A DNA stretch of 64,000 nt from Bacteroidota bacterium (GTDB taxonomy: Bacteria; Bacteroidota; Bacteroidia; Chitinophagales; Chitinophagaceae): assembly GCA_023386235.1 (NCBI GenBank), contig JAEWKC010000034.1, positions 124,001 to 188,000 of the forward strand. Reading direction: 5' to 3'. Of this stretch, positions 23,056 through 30,809 are shown piece after piece. The translations under genes were made by a program, and so were the position numbers. Numbering within the stretch: position 1 is the stretch's first letter; the number at the start of each line of letters is the position of its first letter. The notes beneath the pieces were generated by a model. The model saw nothing but the letters and a program-made list of their open reading frames with translations. It had not been told where the DNA came from and made no database searches.

Positions 23056-24351
23056 TTAATTTTGAATTTCTTTCAATGCTTCTGCAGCCGCCGTAATAGT
23101 GTTATCCAAATCTTCATAAGTAAGCGCGTTATTCAAAAACCAACTTTCAAACGCCGAAGGCGGAAGATATACGCCGCGTTTCAGCAAACCATGAAAGAAT
23201 TTTTTAAACAATGCTGCATCTGCCGCTGACGCGCTTGCAAAGTCTGTAACTGCATTAGAGGTAAAGAAAACTGTGATCATGCTGCCCAGCTGGTTAATAG
23301 TAAAGGGAAGGTTGGTTCGCGACAATACTTTTTCAAGTCCCTCGGCCAGATAAATCGTTTTTTGCTCCAGCTCATCGTAATATTCGGGATGCTCATTCAG
23401 TACTTTCAACAAAGTAAACCCGGCTCGCATGGCCAGTGGGTTGCCGCTTAAAGTGCCCGCCTGATAAACATTTCCTGTAGGAGAAACGCATTCCATTATT
23501 TCTTTCTTTCCGGCAAAAGCACCTACGGGCATTCCCGCGCCTATTACCTTTCCGTAAGTCACTAAATCGGCATCAATATGCAGCTTTTGTTGCGCTCCGC
23601 CTTTTGCCATGCGAAAGCCTGTCATCACTTCATCAAATATCAGCACTATATTTTCTTTGGTACATATCTCTCTTAAGCCTTCAAGAAATCCGGGTTTAGG
23701 CGGTACGCAGCCCATATTTCCGGCTACCGGCTCTATAATGATGGCGGCTATTTCATTTTTATTTTCTATAACCAGTTTTTTTACAGCTTCCAGATCGTTA
23801 TATGGAGCTACTAATGTATCCTGCGATGCGCCATGTGTTACGCCGGGCACTTCCTGAATACCGAAAGTTGCCACACCGCTACCTGCTTTAACCAAAAACA
23901 TATCTGCATGACCATGATAGCAACCTTCGAACTTAATAAATTTATTTTTTCCTGTATAGCCCCTTGCCAAGCGGATAGCCGACATGCATGCCTCTGTACC
24001 GCTGTTGACCATTCTTACAAGATCTATATTTTTGGTCATGGACTTGATCAACTCTGCCATTTCTATTTCCAGTTCTGTAGGTGCGCCAAACGAAGTGGAA
24101 AATTCTGCCTGCTGCTGTATGGCTTCTACTACGGGCTCATATGCATGGCCCAAAATCATTGGGCCCCAGGAAGCTATATAGTCAATGTATTTATTTCCAT
24201 CGGCATCATAAAGATAGCAACCTTTGGCTTTTTCTATAAACAACGGCGTGCCGCCAACGCTTTTAAATGCCCGTACCGGCGAGTTTACGCCACCGGGAAT
24301 ACTTTGCTGCGCGCGTTCAAATAAAGTTTTGCTTGATTGATATACGTACAT
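23056..24351 (-). CDS. hemL: glutamate-1-semialdehyde 2,1-aminomutase
   Basis: A 431-residue class III PLP aminotransferase-fold enzyme converting glutamate-1-semialdehyde to 5-aminolevulinate, the C5 route to haem. PLP Lys is Lys268 in VTYGKVIGAGMPVGAF. Other signatures are SIPGGVNSPVRAF, GSGVATFGIQEVPG and LIFDEVMTGFR, with the PLP-holding Asp. The length is standard. It is a single gene between the small-membrane-protein operon and the flavoprotein gene. Confidence 0.96.
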   Translation of the reverse strand: MYVYQSSKTLFERAQQSIPGGVNSPVRAFKSVGGTPLFIEKAKGCYLYDADGNKYIDYIASWGPMILGHAYEPVVEAIQQQAEFSTSFGAPTELEIEMAELIKSMTKNIDLVRMVNSGTEACMSAIRLARGYTGKNKFIKFEGCYHGHADMFLVKAGSGVATFGIQEVPGVTHGASQDTLVAPYNDLEAVKKLVIENKNEIAAIIIEPVAGNMGCVPPKPGFLEGLREICTKENIVLIFDEVMTGFRMAKGGAQQKLHIDADLVTYGKVIGAGMPVGAFAGKKEIMECVSPTGNVYQAGTLSGNPLAMRAGFTLLKVLNEHPEYYDELEQKTIYLAEGLEKVLSRTNLPFTINQLGSMITVFFTSNAVTDFASASAADAALFKKFFHGLLKRGVYLPPSAFESWFLNNALTYEDLDNTITAAAEALKEIQN

Positions 24352-24426
24352 TATTACTTTGCGATTGATGATTGATAAGTTGCGAATTTACGTATTTTAA
24401 ATTAAGAGAAATAAAGCAAACGATTC

Positions 24427-25650
24427 CTATTGCATTAAAGAGGCTATGCTCTTCGCGGCGATCATACCGCTTGCCCAGGCGTGTTGAAAATTAAAGCCGC
24501 CCGTAATGCCGTCTACATCCATGATTTCTCCGGCAAAGAATAGATTCCTATGCAATCTGCTTTCCATTGTTTGCGAATTAATCTCTTTTAGAGAAACACC
24601 GCCGCAGGTTACAAATTCTTCTTTAAAAGTTGTCTTTCCTTTTACATCATATACGTCATTGGTAAGAATTTGTATCAGTTTATTTTGCCGTGCCGAAGCA
24701 AGCGTATCCCAAGGCGTATCGCCCTCTATGCCTGCTTTTTGCAGTAAAAAGTTCCACAATCGAAGTGGTAGTTCAAAAGGGGTTTTATTGCCAATTTTTT
24801 GTGAGCCGAATTTATTTCTGATGCTGTTCCATTCTTCTCTTAAAGAATTTTCATTAAATGCGCCGGTCCAGTTGATCTGTATGGAAAAGGAATAATTTTT
24901 TTGTGCAAGCTCTCTGGCGCCCCAAGCTGAAAGTCTTAAAACAACCGGACCGCTAAAACCCCAGTGTGTAATAAGTATAGGGCCTTTTTCTTTTAACTTT
25001 GATCCTGCAATTTTTACTTCAACCTGCTTGGCGCTTAGTCCCATCAGGGTTTTTATATCGCTGTCGGGCACATTAAAAGTAAACAGGCTGGGCACAGGCG
25101 GTTCAATGCTATGCTGTAGATTTTTCATCCAGTAAAATTGATCGGCTTTAGGAAAACCGCCGCAGGCGATTACTAAATAATCCGCCTTTATTTCGCCTGT
25201 GTTTGTGTGCAACAGGTACTGACCGTTTTCTTTTTCAATATTTGAAACAGTAGTATTCATGCGTATTTCAACATGGTACTTATCGGCTTCCTGCAATAAG
25301 CAATCAATAATACTTTGAGAAGAATTGCTTGCGGGAAACATTCTGCCATCGGCTTCAGCTTTTATATTTACGTTCCTGCTTTCAAACCATTCTATAGTAT
25401 CTTTTGGCGTGAACTGATATAATTCTTTTTTGAGAAAATTTCTTCCGCGCGGATATTTTTTGATGAGTTCGTTTACATCAAACTCTTTGTGTGTAACGTT
25501 GCAACGTCCGCCACCACTCACTTTCACCTTAGACAGAAGTTTGGAGGCTTTTTCAATAATCATTACTTTCAACTGCGGCGCTAAGCGTGCTGCATTGACC
25601 GCGGAAAAGAAACCTGCGGCACCACCACCAATGACAATGAGTTGCTGCAT
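24427..25650 (-). CDS. HI0933/YhiN-type NAD(P)/FAD-dependent oxidoreductase
   Basis: A 407-residue flavoprotein of the HI0933 (YhiN) family. The N-terminal FAD motif is VIGGGAAGFFSAVNAA (residues 5-20), followed by the family signature KVKVSGGGRCNVTH. The C-terminal block (FAGEIMDVDGITGGFNFQHAWASG) closes the FAD site. The family binds FAD and is widespread, but its physiological substrate has not been established. It starts 5 bp downstream of the stop codon of the Fic-gene remnant, so it may have been expressed from the former fic promoter. Confidence 0.93.
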   Translation of the reverse strand: MQQLIVIGGGAAGFFSAVNAARLAPQLKVMIIEKASKLLSKVKVSGGGRCNVTHKEFDVNELIKKYPRGRNFLKKELYQFTPKDTIEWFESRNVNIKAEADGRMFPASNSSQSIIDCLLQEADKYHVEIRMNTTVSNIEKENGQYLLHTNTGEIKADYLVIACGGFPKADQFYWMKNLQHSIEPPVPSLFTFNVPDSDIKTLMGLSAKQVEVKIAGSKLKEKGPILITHWGFSGPVVLRLSAWGARELAQKNYSFSIQINWTGAFNENSLREEWNSIRNKFGSQKIGNKTPFELPLRLWNFLLQKAGIEGDTPWDTLASARQNKLIQILTNDVYDVKGKTTFKEEFVTCGGVSLKEINSQTMESRLHRNLFFAGEIMDVDGITGGFNFQHAWASGMIAAKSIASLMQ

Positions 25651-25655
25651 AGGGG

Positions 25656-25997
25656 TTATTTTTTAAATAGCGCTATGTAATGCTGGTACATATACATTTT
25701 ATTCTTTTTAGTTCCTGTGACTTCATTAATAATGTCTAACATTTGCAATTCTTCCAATAGTCGGTAAGATGTATTCTGCGACACACCTGTTATTGCTGTA
25801 GCTTTAGCTGCAGTAAGCACAGGTGTTTGATACAGATAATCCATTAACATTAAAAGATGTTTTGCCCTTTTACTTTTTAAACGAATTTTATTTTCCGCTT
25901 CCTGCTTCAGCTTAAGCAGATTATCAAACGTTTCTATACCGGTTTTTGCGGTCTCTATTATTCCTACAAGAAAAAACTTAAAAGATAGTTCTAAAAC
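25656..25997 (-). pseudogene. C-terminal remnant of a Fic family protein
   Basis: Reading the minus strand upstream from the stop at 25656, the frame is open back to a stop at 25998-26000. The translation (FKFFLVGIIETAKTG, then NLLKLKQEAENKIR, then a winged helix TAAKATAITGVSQNTSYRLL and KKNKMYMYQHYI) matches the helical linker and C-terminal winged-helix domain of Fic proteins. The Fic (HPFxxGNGR) domain is missing, and only about 100 bp separates this from the map stop codon. The first ATG (25850) would give only a 64-residue winged-helix protein. That residual DNA-binding peptide may or may not be made. It is followed after 5 bp by the flavoprotein gene. Confidence 0.75.
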
Positions 25998-26074
25998 TCA
26001 AATTTTGACTGTTTTTTGATTTTACATCGTATCAAAACTCAAATTTTTGATGTTTTTTGAGTTTACATTGTAAC
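25993..26074. repeat. two tandem copies of a 41-nt repeat upstream of the Fic remnant
   Basis: Copies at 25993-26033 and 26034-26074 agree at 35 of 41 positions, by direct comparison. Each begins AAAACTCAAATTTT and contains GTTTTTTGA then TTTACAT. Copy two includes an inverted repeat, AAACTCAAA with TTTGAGTTT. Placed directly upstream of the remnant, it may be the operator of the former fic gene. Confidence 0.75.
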
Positions 26075-26103
26075 AGGAATTAAACTCAACGTGTGATTTA
26101 TAA

Positions 26104-26907
26104 CTAAAAATAGCTCGTGTTCAGGTTGGCATTTTTCTTTTCACTTTCTTCGATAATAGAAAAATCTGAAAGTATCAATGCCTCATTTTTCTTTACGCAT
26201 ACATTATGCTCAAAATGCACGGAAGGCTTGCCGTCCCTGGTACGAATGGTCCAACCGTCTTTTTCTGTGTACACATCTTTAGTACCTAAATTGATCATCG
26301 GTTCAATAGCTATAGTAAGATTTTCTTTCAGCTTTTTGCCGCTGCCGCGTTTTCCATAATTCGGCACATGCGGATCTTCGTGCATGGTTTTGCCTAAACC
26401 GTGCCCGACCAATTCTCTCACTACTCCGTAACCATGTTTTTTTTCGGTATGTTCTTGTATGGCAAACGCGATGTTACCTATATAATTTCCCACTATTGCT
26501 TTTTCAATTCCTTTGTACAAACTTTCTTTAGTAATCTTTACCAGTTGCAGTATTTCCGGACTTACTTCACCAAGAATAAAAGTATAAGCATGTTCGCCAA
26601 CATATCCGTCTTTAGTAATGCCTACGTCAAGCGACACAATATCGCCGTCTTGTAATTCTTTGTCATTCGGAAAACCATGTACTACCACATCGTTAACCGA
26701 AGCGCAAATATTAAAAGGATAGCCGCCATATTTATAAAAAGTAGGCACTCCGCCTTCGTCCATGATCATTTTTTTGCAAAGCTCATCTATGTGCAAAGTA
26801 GTCATACCTGGCTTTAGTATAGTGGCTATATGCGCTAAGATCCTGCTAATGGTGGTAGCATTTTTTTGCATAACAGCTACCTGCTCTTCTGTCTTGTAAT
26901 AAATCAT
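26104..26907 (-). CDS. map: methionine aminopeptidase type I with unusual metal-ligand residue
   Basis: A 267-residue enzyme that removes the N-terminal Met from new proteins. Aligned to the E. coli enzyme with a shift of 2-3 residues: His77 (VVHGFP), Asp94 (SLDVG), His169 (VGHGLGKTMHEDP), Glu202 (AIEPM) and Glu233 (HFEHNV). The second metal Asp, normally in a GD motif, is Glu105 here (GYVGEHAYTF). The ATG at 26907 is preceded 4 nt upstream by TATCTTTG. An upstream in-frame ATG would add about 15 residues unlike MetAP and include the promoter box, so I reject it. It is a single gene, not in the usual ribosomal operon. Confidence 0.92.
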   Translation of the reverse strand: MIYYKTEEQVAVMQKNATTISRILAHIATILKPGMTTLHIDELCKKMIMDEGGVPTFYKYGGYPFNICASVNDVVVHGFPNDKELQDGDIVSLDVGITKDGYVGEHAYTFILGEVSPEILQLVKITKESLYKGIEKAIVGNYIGNIAFAIQEHTEKKHGYGVVRELVGHGLGKTMHEDPHVPNYGKRGSGKKLKENLTIAIEPMINLGTKDVYTEKDGWTIRTRDGKPSVHFEHNVCVKKNEALILSDFSIIEESEKKNANLNTSYF

Positions 26908-26911
26908 TGCG

Positions 26912-26919
26912 CAAAGATA
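26912..26919 (-). promoter_or_regulatory. TAnnTTTG -7 box for map
   Basis: The minus strand reads TATCTTTG, 4 nt upstream of the map ATG. It implies transcription starting at or near the start codon and decides the start. Confidence 0.55.
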
Positions 26920-26952
26920 ATTCATTAAAGTCTTTTTGTGATGCAATCTCAC

Positions 26953-27291
26953 ACCTCATCCCAACCTTCTCCTCGAGGAGAAGGAGTTCGAAGTGAAGCG
27001 GAGTGAAGAATCTATTTTCAACTTGCATTTGTTGACAGTAACTAATTTCGTTTGATATTAACTATGTAACTTCATAACTTCTCTGCAACCTCTGCGTACA
27101 CTTTGCGTGCTTAGTGTAAACTACATCTCCCATTCTGGTTGAGACTGCTTCTACTACGCTATCGCTGCGTATCGCAGTGACGAAAACCTCACCAGACGTC
27201 CTTGCGAGCGAGACACCAGTGAAGCAACCTCACTCCTCATCCCAACCTTCTTCAACCTAACATGATAACCACATCACAACTCATTCCAACC
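26953..27291. repeat. gene-free stretch of decayed intergenic repeats
   Basis: No convincing gene is seen. It contains a 20-nt perfect palindrome at 26965-26984 (CCTTCTCCTC and its complement). There are three copies of a motif near CTCATCCCAACCTT, at about 26956, 27237 and 27280. A hairpin, CTGCG-TAT-CGCAG, lies at 27165-27177. A GTCCTTGCGAG...GAAGCAACC element at 27198-27229 is related to the repeats at 38713-38752 and 38834-38872. It looks like accumulated intergenic repeat fragments. Confidence 0.6.
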
Positions 27292-28101
27292 TTACCCTTC
27301 CATCAGCAAGCGCATTTCTTCATGATATTGTTGGGCGGAAAGCGCTGCTGCCTCGGCAAAGTCTTCTCCCGAAGAGGCGTAAAGTACGGCACGACTCACA
27401 TTTACAAGCAGCCCTACTTTGTCGTTCATGCCAAATTCCGAAACCTCTTTCAAGCTTCCTCCCTGCGCGCCTACGCCGGGAACCAATAAAAAATGTTGCG
27501 GTATTATTTTCCTGATGCGGTCTAATTCTTCTGCCTGTGTAGCTCCTACAACAAACATCAGATTATTTTCTGTGCCCCATTGCGATACCGTTTGTAATAC
27601 ACGCTCGTAAACGTATTCTCCTGACGCTAGTTTTTGCAGCTCAAAATCTGCCGCGCCTATATTGGAGGTAAGCCCTAAAACAATAGTGGTTTTATCTTTA
27701 TATTCTAAAAACGGGCGCACGCTGTCTTCCCCCATATAAGGCGCCACGGTTACCGCATCAAAATTATATGTTTCAAAAAATGTTTTGGCATATTGCGCCG
27801 AAGTATTGCCTATATCGCCGCGTTTGGCATCTGCAATAATAAAATGAGAGGCGCCAATGTATGCAACTGTTTCCTGCATTATATCCCAGCCTTCTGTGCC
27901 CATTGCTTCGTAAAACGCTGTGTTAATTTTGTAGCTTACGCAATGCTCTTTTGTAGCGTCAATGATGGCTTTATTAAAATCAATCACACTTTTTTTTGTT
28001 TGAGAGAAATGTGCGGGCAATTTCTTTATATCTGTATCTAACCCTACGCAGAGATAGTTCTTCTTATTGAAAATTTCGGCTGTTAATTGCGTTACGTTCA
28101 T
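27292..28101 (-). CDS. pyrF: orotidine 5'-phosphate decarboxylase
   Basis: A 269-residue group 2 (longer) OMP decarboxylase, the last step of UMP synthesis. The catalytic charged network is intact in FIIADAKRGDIGNTSAQYA: Asp91, Lys93, Asp96. VGLDTDIKKLP and LLVPGVGAQGG hold the phosphate and nucleobase. I start it at MNVTQL (28101). A longer start 14 codons upstream is possible. The gene is divergent from the DUF4397 lipoprotein gene, and its 3' side abuts the repeat-rich spacer. Confidence 0.94.
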   Translation of the reverse strand: MNVTQLTAEIFNKKNYLCVGLDTDIKKLPAHFSQTKKSVIDFNKAIIDATKEHCVSYKINTAFYEAMGTEGWDIMQETVAYIGASHFIIADAKRGDIGNTSAQYAKTFFETYNFDAVTVAPYMGEDSVRPFLEYKDKTTIVLGLTSNIGAADFELQKLASGEYVYERVLQTVSQWGTENNLMFVVGATQAEELDRIRKIIPQHFLLVPGVGAQGGSLKEVSEFGMNDKVGLLVNVSRAVLYASSGEDFAEAAALSAQQYHEEMRLLMEG

Positions 28102-28199
28102 CGTATTTATTTTATTCGTATTCGGTTGCGCTAAGGTAATCATTACCCATATTTAATAATCTTTTTTCAGGCAAAAGTTTATTGAAAGTTGATATTACG

Positions 28200-28207
28200 T
28201 ATCTTTG
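28200..28207 (+). promoter_or_regulatory. TAnnTTTG -7 box for the DUF4397 lipoprotein
   Basis: TATCTTTG, 20 nt before the ATG at 28228. It argues for the downstream ATG over the in-frame upstream ATT/ATG-rich stretch. Confidence 0.5.
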
Positions 28208-28227
28208 ACAACGAACCAATTGAGCAC

Positions 28228-28986
28228 ATGCGAATTCCTTTTTTTATATGGTTATTGCTAACAGTGATGGTGATCGCTACAACCGGCTGTCTTGTATCTG
28301 AAGATAATGCCGTACCGGACCCGGCAAGGTTGCGGGTACTGAACCTGGTGCCGGAAAGAACCTTTACTTTTTCGGGCAATGAAGATGTGCTGGCTTCCAA
28401 CATTCCTTATGACAGCATAACTCCGTACGGGTATGCTTATCCCGGCTTTTACGACATTCGCATTACAGGTTCTGAAAACAATACTTTATCTGCGCGGCAG
28501 GTAATACAAAGCAGGGCAAGGTATTCTTTCTTTATTTTCCCTGACAGCAGCAGCCGGGCTAATAATATTACCGGCTTCAAACTTTCGGTAATAACCGATG
28601 ATAATCTTTATGCTTTACGCGATTCCTTTTATATTCGCTTTATGCACTATTCGCCCAATGCGCCCTCGGTATATGTAGAGCCCTGGAAGCAGCGGGGTCT
28701 TAGCGCCAATGAAGATTTAAAGCCCTTAAGTATTTTCAGGCAAAGATCTTTTAACGACATCAGCGTTTACTCTAATTATGCCACTTATCAAAAGCTGGAA
28801 ATAGGCAACTACAGATTTCGTTTCCGCAATTTGACTACCATTGATTCTGCAGAACTTATTGTAGCAGACAGAAGATCCTTCCGGGAAAACACCTATTATA
28901 CCATGTATTTGGAAGGCTTTGCAGACGGCACCAATAATTATGCGCTAAAAATAAAAATAGACAGCGTAGGGAATACAAATAATTAA
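28228..28986 (+). CDS. DUF4397 domain lipoprotein
   Basis: A 252-residue lipoprotein. The signal segment MRIPFFIWLLLTVMVIATTGC ends at a lipobox Cys21. Two beta-rich domains follow. The second contains the DUF4397 signature IRFMHYSPNAPSVYVEP (about residues 133-149), and the first has a similar RLRVLNLVPE opening, consistent with two tandem copies. The family is of unknown function and is probably surface or periplasmic. The frame is open 13 codons further upstream, but the ATG at 28228 gives a proper signal peptide. It precedes the aminotransferase gene by 35 bp, so the two may be co-transcribed. Confidence 0.85.
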   Translation: MRIPFFIWLLLTVMVIATTGCLVSEDNAVPDPARLRVLNLVPERTFTFSGNEDVLASNIPYDSITPYGYAYPGFYDIRITGSENNTLSARQVIQSRARYSFFIFPDSSSRANNITGFKLSVITDDNLYALRDSFYIRFMHYSPNAPSVYVEPWKQRGLSANEDLKPLSIFRQRSFNDISVYSNYATYQKLEIGNYRFRFRNLTTIDSAELIVADRRSFRENTYYTMYLEGFADGTNNYALKIKIDSVGNTNN

Positions 28987-29021
28987 ACCTTTCATTCATA
29001 AAATAAAACTAATAGACAAAC

Positions 29022-30215
29022 ATGCAACTATCATCCATTTTAAACAGATTTAGCGAACCTGAAACGCTGAAAATGGCCAAATTAGGCCGGGAACTAAGAG
29101 CCCAGGGTCATGATGTGATTGACCTAAGCCTTGGCGAGCCCGACTTTGACACTCCCGAACATATTAAAAACGCAGCGAAAAAAGCTATTGACGACAACTG
29201 GAGCCACTACACTCCCGTACCCGGCTTCTTAGACCTGCGTGAAGCTGTTTGTGCTAAATTGAAACGCGATAATAACCTCGATTACAAACCAGAAAATATA
29301 GTTGTATCAACAGGTGCAAAACAAAGCCTGGCCAATGTATTACTGGCTTTAGTGGATGACGATGAAGAAGTGATTATTCCCACTCCTTACTGGGTTACTT
29401 ATTCTGAACTGGTTAAAATAGCACGCGGAAAAGTAGTGGAAATAAGAACTACACCGGAAGCCAAATTTAAAATCACCCCGGAGCAACTGGAAGCTGCCAT
29501 CACACCAAAAACAAAAGCATTCTTATTTTCATCTCCCTGCAACCCTTCAGGTTCTGTTTACAGCAAAGAGGAATTGGCAGGATTGGCAGAAGTATTCAAA
29601 AAGCATGAAAACATCGCCATCATCTCCGACGAAATTTATGAATACATCAATTATGTAGGAGCACATGAAAGCATTGCTCAATTCGATGATATCAAAGACA
29701 ACGTAATCATTGTAAACGGGATGAGTAAAGGCTTTGCCATGACCGGCTGGCGTATCGGCTATACAGCTTCCACACCCGAAATAGCCAAAGCTATGGAAAA
29801 ACTACAAGGCCAGTTTACCAGCGGCACCTGCTCTATCGCGCAAAAAGCCTCTATCGCGGGTTTGCTTGAAGACTTAGCGCCCACTCACGAAATGAGTAAA
29901 AAATTTACCGAAAGAAAGAAAAGAACTTTAGAGCTGGTAAGCGATATTCCCGGCTTGAAATGTGCAGAACCGGACGGTGCATTTTACATTTTTCCTGACC
30001 TGAGCGTCTACTACGGAAAGAAAGATGCCGAAGGTAATGAAATTAAAGATTCCGCCGATTTGTGCATGTACATATTAAATACCGCGCACGTTTCTTCTGT
30101 AATGGGAGCCGCATTTGGCGAACCGAATTGTGTGCGTTTTTCTTTTGCCAACAGTATTGAAAATATTGAAAAAGCGTGGGCAAGAGTAAAGGAAGCCCTC
30201 GGTAAATTAAATTAA
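29022..30215 (+). CDS. class I pyridoxal-phosphate aminotransferase (AspC/AspB-like)
   Basis: A 397-residue fold-type I aminotransferase. PLP Lys is Lys236 in VNGMSKGFAMTGWRIGY, with Asn174 (SSPCNPSG), Asp203 and Tyr206 (ISDEIYEY) and the C-terminal Arg in NCVRFSFA. The N-terminal EPETLKMAKLGRELRAQG is typical of the aspartate/prephenate aminotransferase group. The likely reaction is aspartate plus 2-oxoglutarate to oxaloacetate plus glutamate, but the acceptor range cannot be set from sequence. A terminator hairpin lies 12 bp downstream. Confidence 0.94.
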   Translation: MQLSSILNRFSEPETLKMAKLGRELRAQGHDVIDLSLGEPDFDTPEHIKNAAKKAIDDNWSHYTPVPGFLDLREAVCAKLKRDNNLDYKPENIVVSTGAKQSLANVLLALVDDDEEVIIPTPYWVTYSELVKIARGKVVEIRTTPEAKFKITPEQLEAAITPKTKAFLFSSPCNPSGSVYSKEELAGLAEVFKKHENIAIISDEIYEYINYVGAHESIAQFDDIKDNVIIVNGMSKGFAMTGWRIGYTASTPEIAKAMEKLQGQFTSGTCSIAQKASIAGLLEDLAPTHEMSKKFTERKKRTLELVSDIPGLKCAEPDGAFYIFPDLSVYYGKKDAEGNEIKDSADLCMYILNTAHVSSVMGAAFGEPNCVRFSFANSIENIEKAWARVKEALGKLN

Positions 30216-30227
30216 GATCTCACCTCT

Positions 30228-30250
30228 AACCCCTCTCCAAAAGAGGGGTT
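30228..30250 (+). terminator. terminator hairpin after the aminotransferase gene
   Basis: A 9-bp perfect stem, AACCCCTCT (30228-30236) with AGAGGGGTT (30242-30250), followed by ATTTATCTTT rather than a pure T run. The next gene's -7 box begins 4 nt after the stem. Confidence 0.7.
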
Positions 30251-30253
30251 ATT

Positions 30254-30261
30254 TATCTTTG
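30254..30261 (+). promoter_or_regulatory. TAnnTTTG -7 box for the GNAT gene
   Basis: TATCTTTG ends 3 nt before the ATG at 30265. An in-frame TTG at 30259 lies inside the box and is therefore rejected as a start. Confidence 0.6.
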
Positions 30262-30264
30262 TTA

Positions 30265-30801
30265 ATGACAAACAATACTTTTTCTGATAAACAAATATCC
30301 CTTGCTAAAGCCGAAGACGCCTTTGCTATCACACAACTGCTGAACAAAGCTTACAGAGGCGAAGAAGCCCGTAAAGGCTGGACCACAGAAGCCGACATAA
30401 TAGAAGGAGACCAGCGCACAAATAACGAAGAAGTAAGCGCGCTGATTCATAAAGATAAAAGTGATTTCCTTCTTTATAAAAAAGATGAAGAGATCATCGG
30501 CTGTATAAACACCCAGGTAAAAGAGGGTGCTTTATACATAGGAATGCTAAGTGTAGAGCCGGCTTTTCAAAATGCAGGCATAGGAAAAAAACTGATAAAA
30601 GCTTCGGAAGAGTTTGCACTGGCACACAATTGCACTTATAGCTACATGACGGTAATAGATATAAGAAACGAATTAATCAAGTTCTACAACCGGCTTGGCT
30701 ACTACGATACAGGCGAAAGAATTCCTTTTGTGGAAGATGCGGTAAGCGGCAAACACTTGCAGCCACTGAGATTTATGGTAATGAAGAAAGATCTTGTGTA
30801 A
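30265..30801 (+). CDS. GNAT family N-acetyltransferase
   Basis: A 178-residue acetyltransferase using acetyl-CoA. The fold is visible as the N-terminal strand-helix (SLAKAEDAFAITQLLNKAYRG), the CoA-binding P-loop-like motif (VEPAFQNAGIGKKLIKA) and the C-terminal strand (RLGYYDTGERIPF). The substrate is unknown. The gene is preceded directly by a terminator stem and a TAnnTTTG box, so it has its own, probably leaderless, transcript. It converges with the receptor gene that ends 8 bp downstream. Confidence 0.88.
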   Translation: MTNNTFSDKQISLAKAEDAFAITQLLNKAYRGEEARKGWTTEADIIEGDQRTNNEEVSALIHKDKSDFLLYKKDEEIIGCINTQVKEGALYIGMLSVEPAFQNAGIGKKLIKASEEFALAHNCTYSYMTVIDIRNELIKFYNRLGYYDTGERIPFVEDAVSGKHLQPLRFMVMKKDLV

Positions 30802-30809
30802 CGCGTTTT

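Noticed and set aside
23833..24324. Plus-strand open frame of 163 codons opposite hemL
   Set aside because: Cys/His-rich nonsense antisense to a complete hemL. No promoter or recognisable domain.
25993..26074. CRISPR-like repeat
   Set aside because: Only two directly abutting copies with no spacer between them and no cas genes in the window.
30259..30264. TTG two codons upstream as the start of the GNAT gene
   Set aside because: The TTG lies within the TATCTTTG promoter box. The ATG at 30265 fits better.
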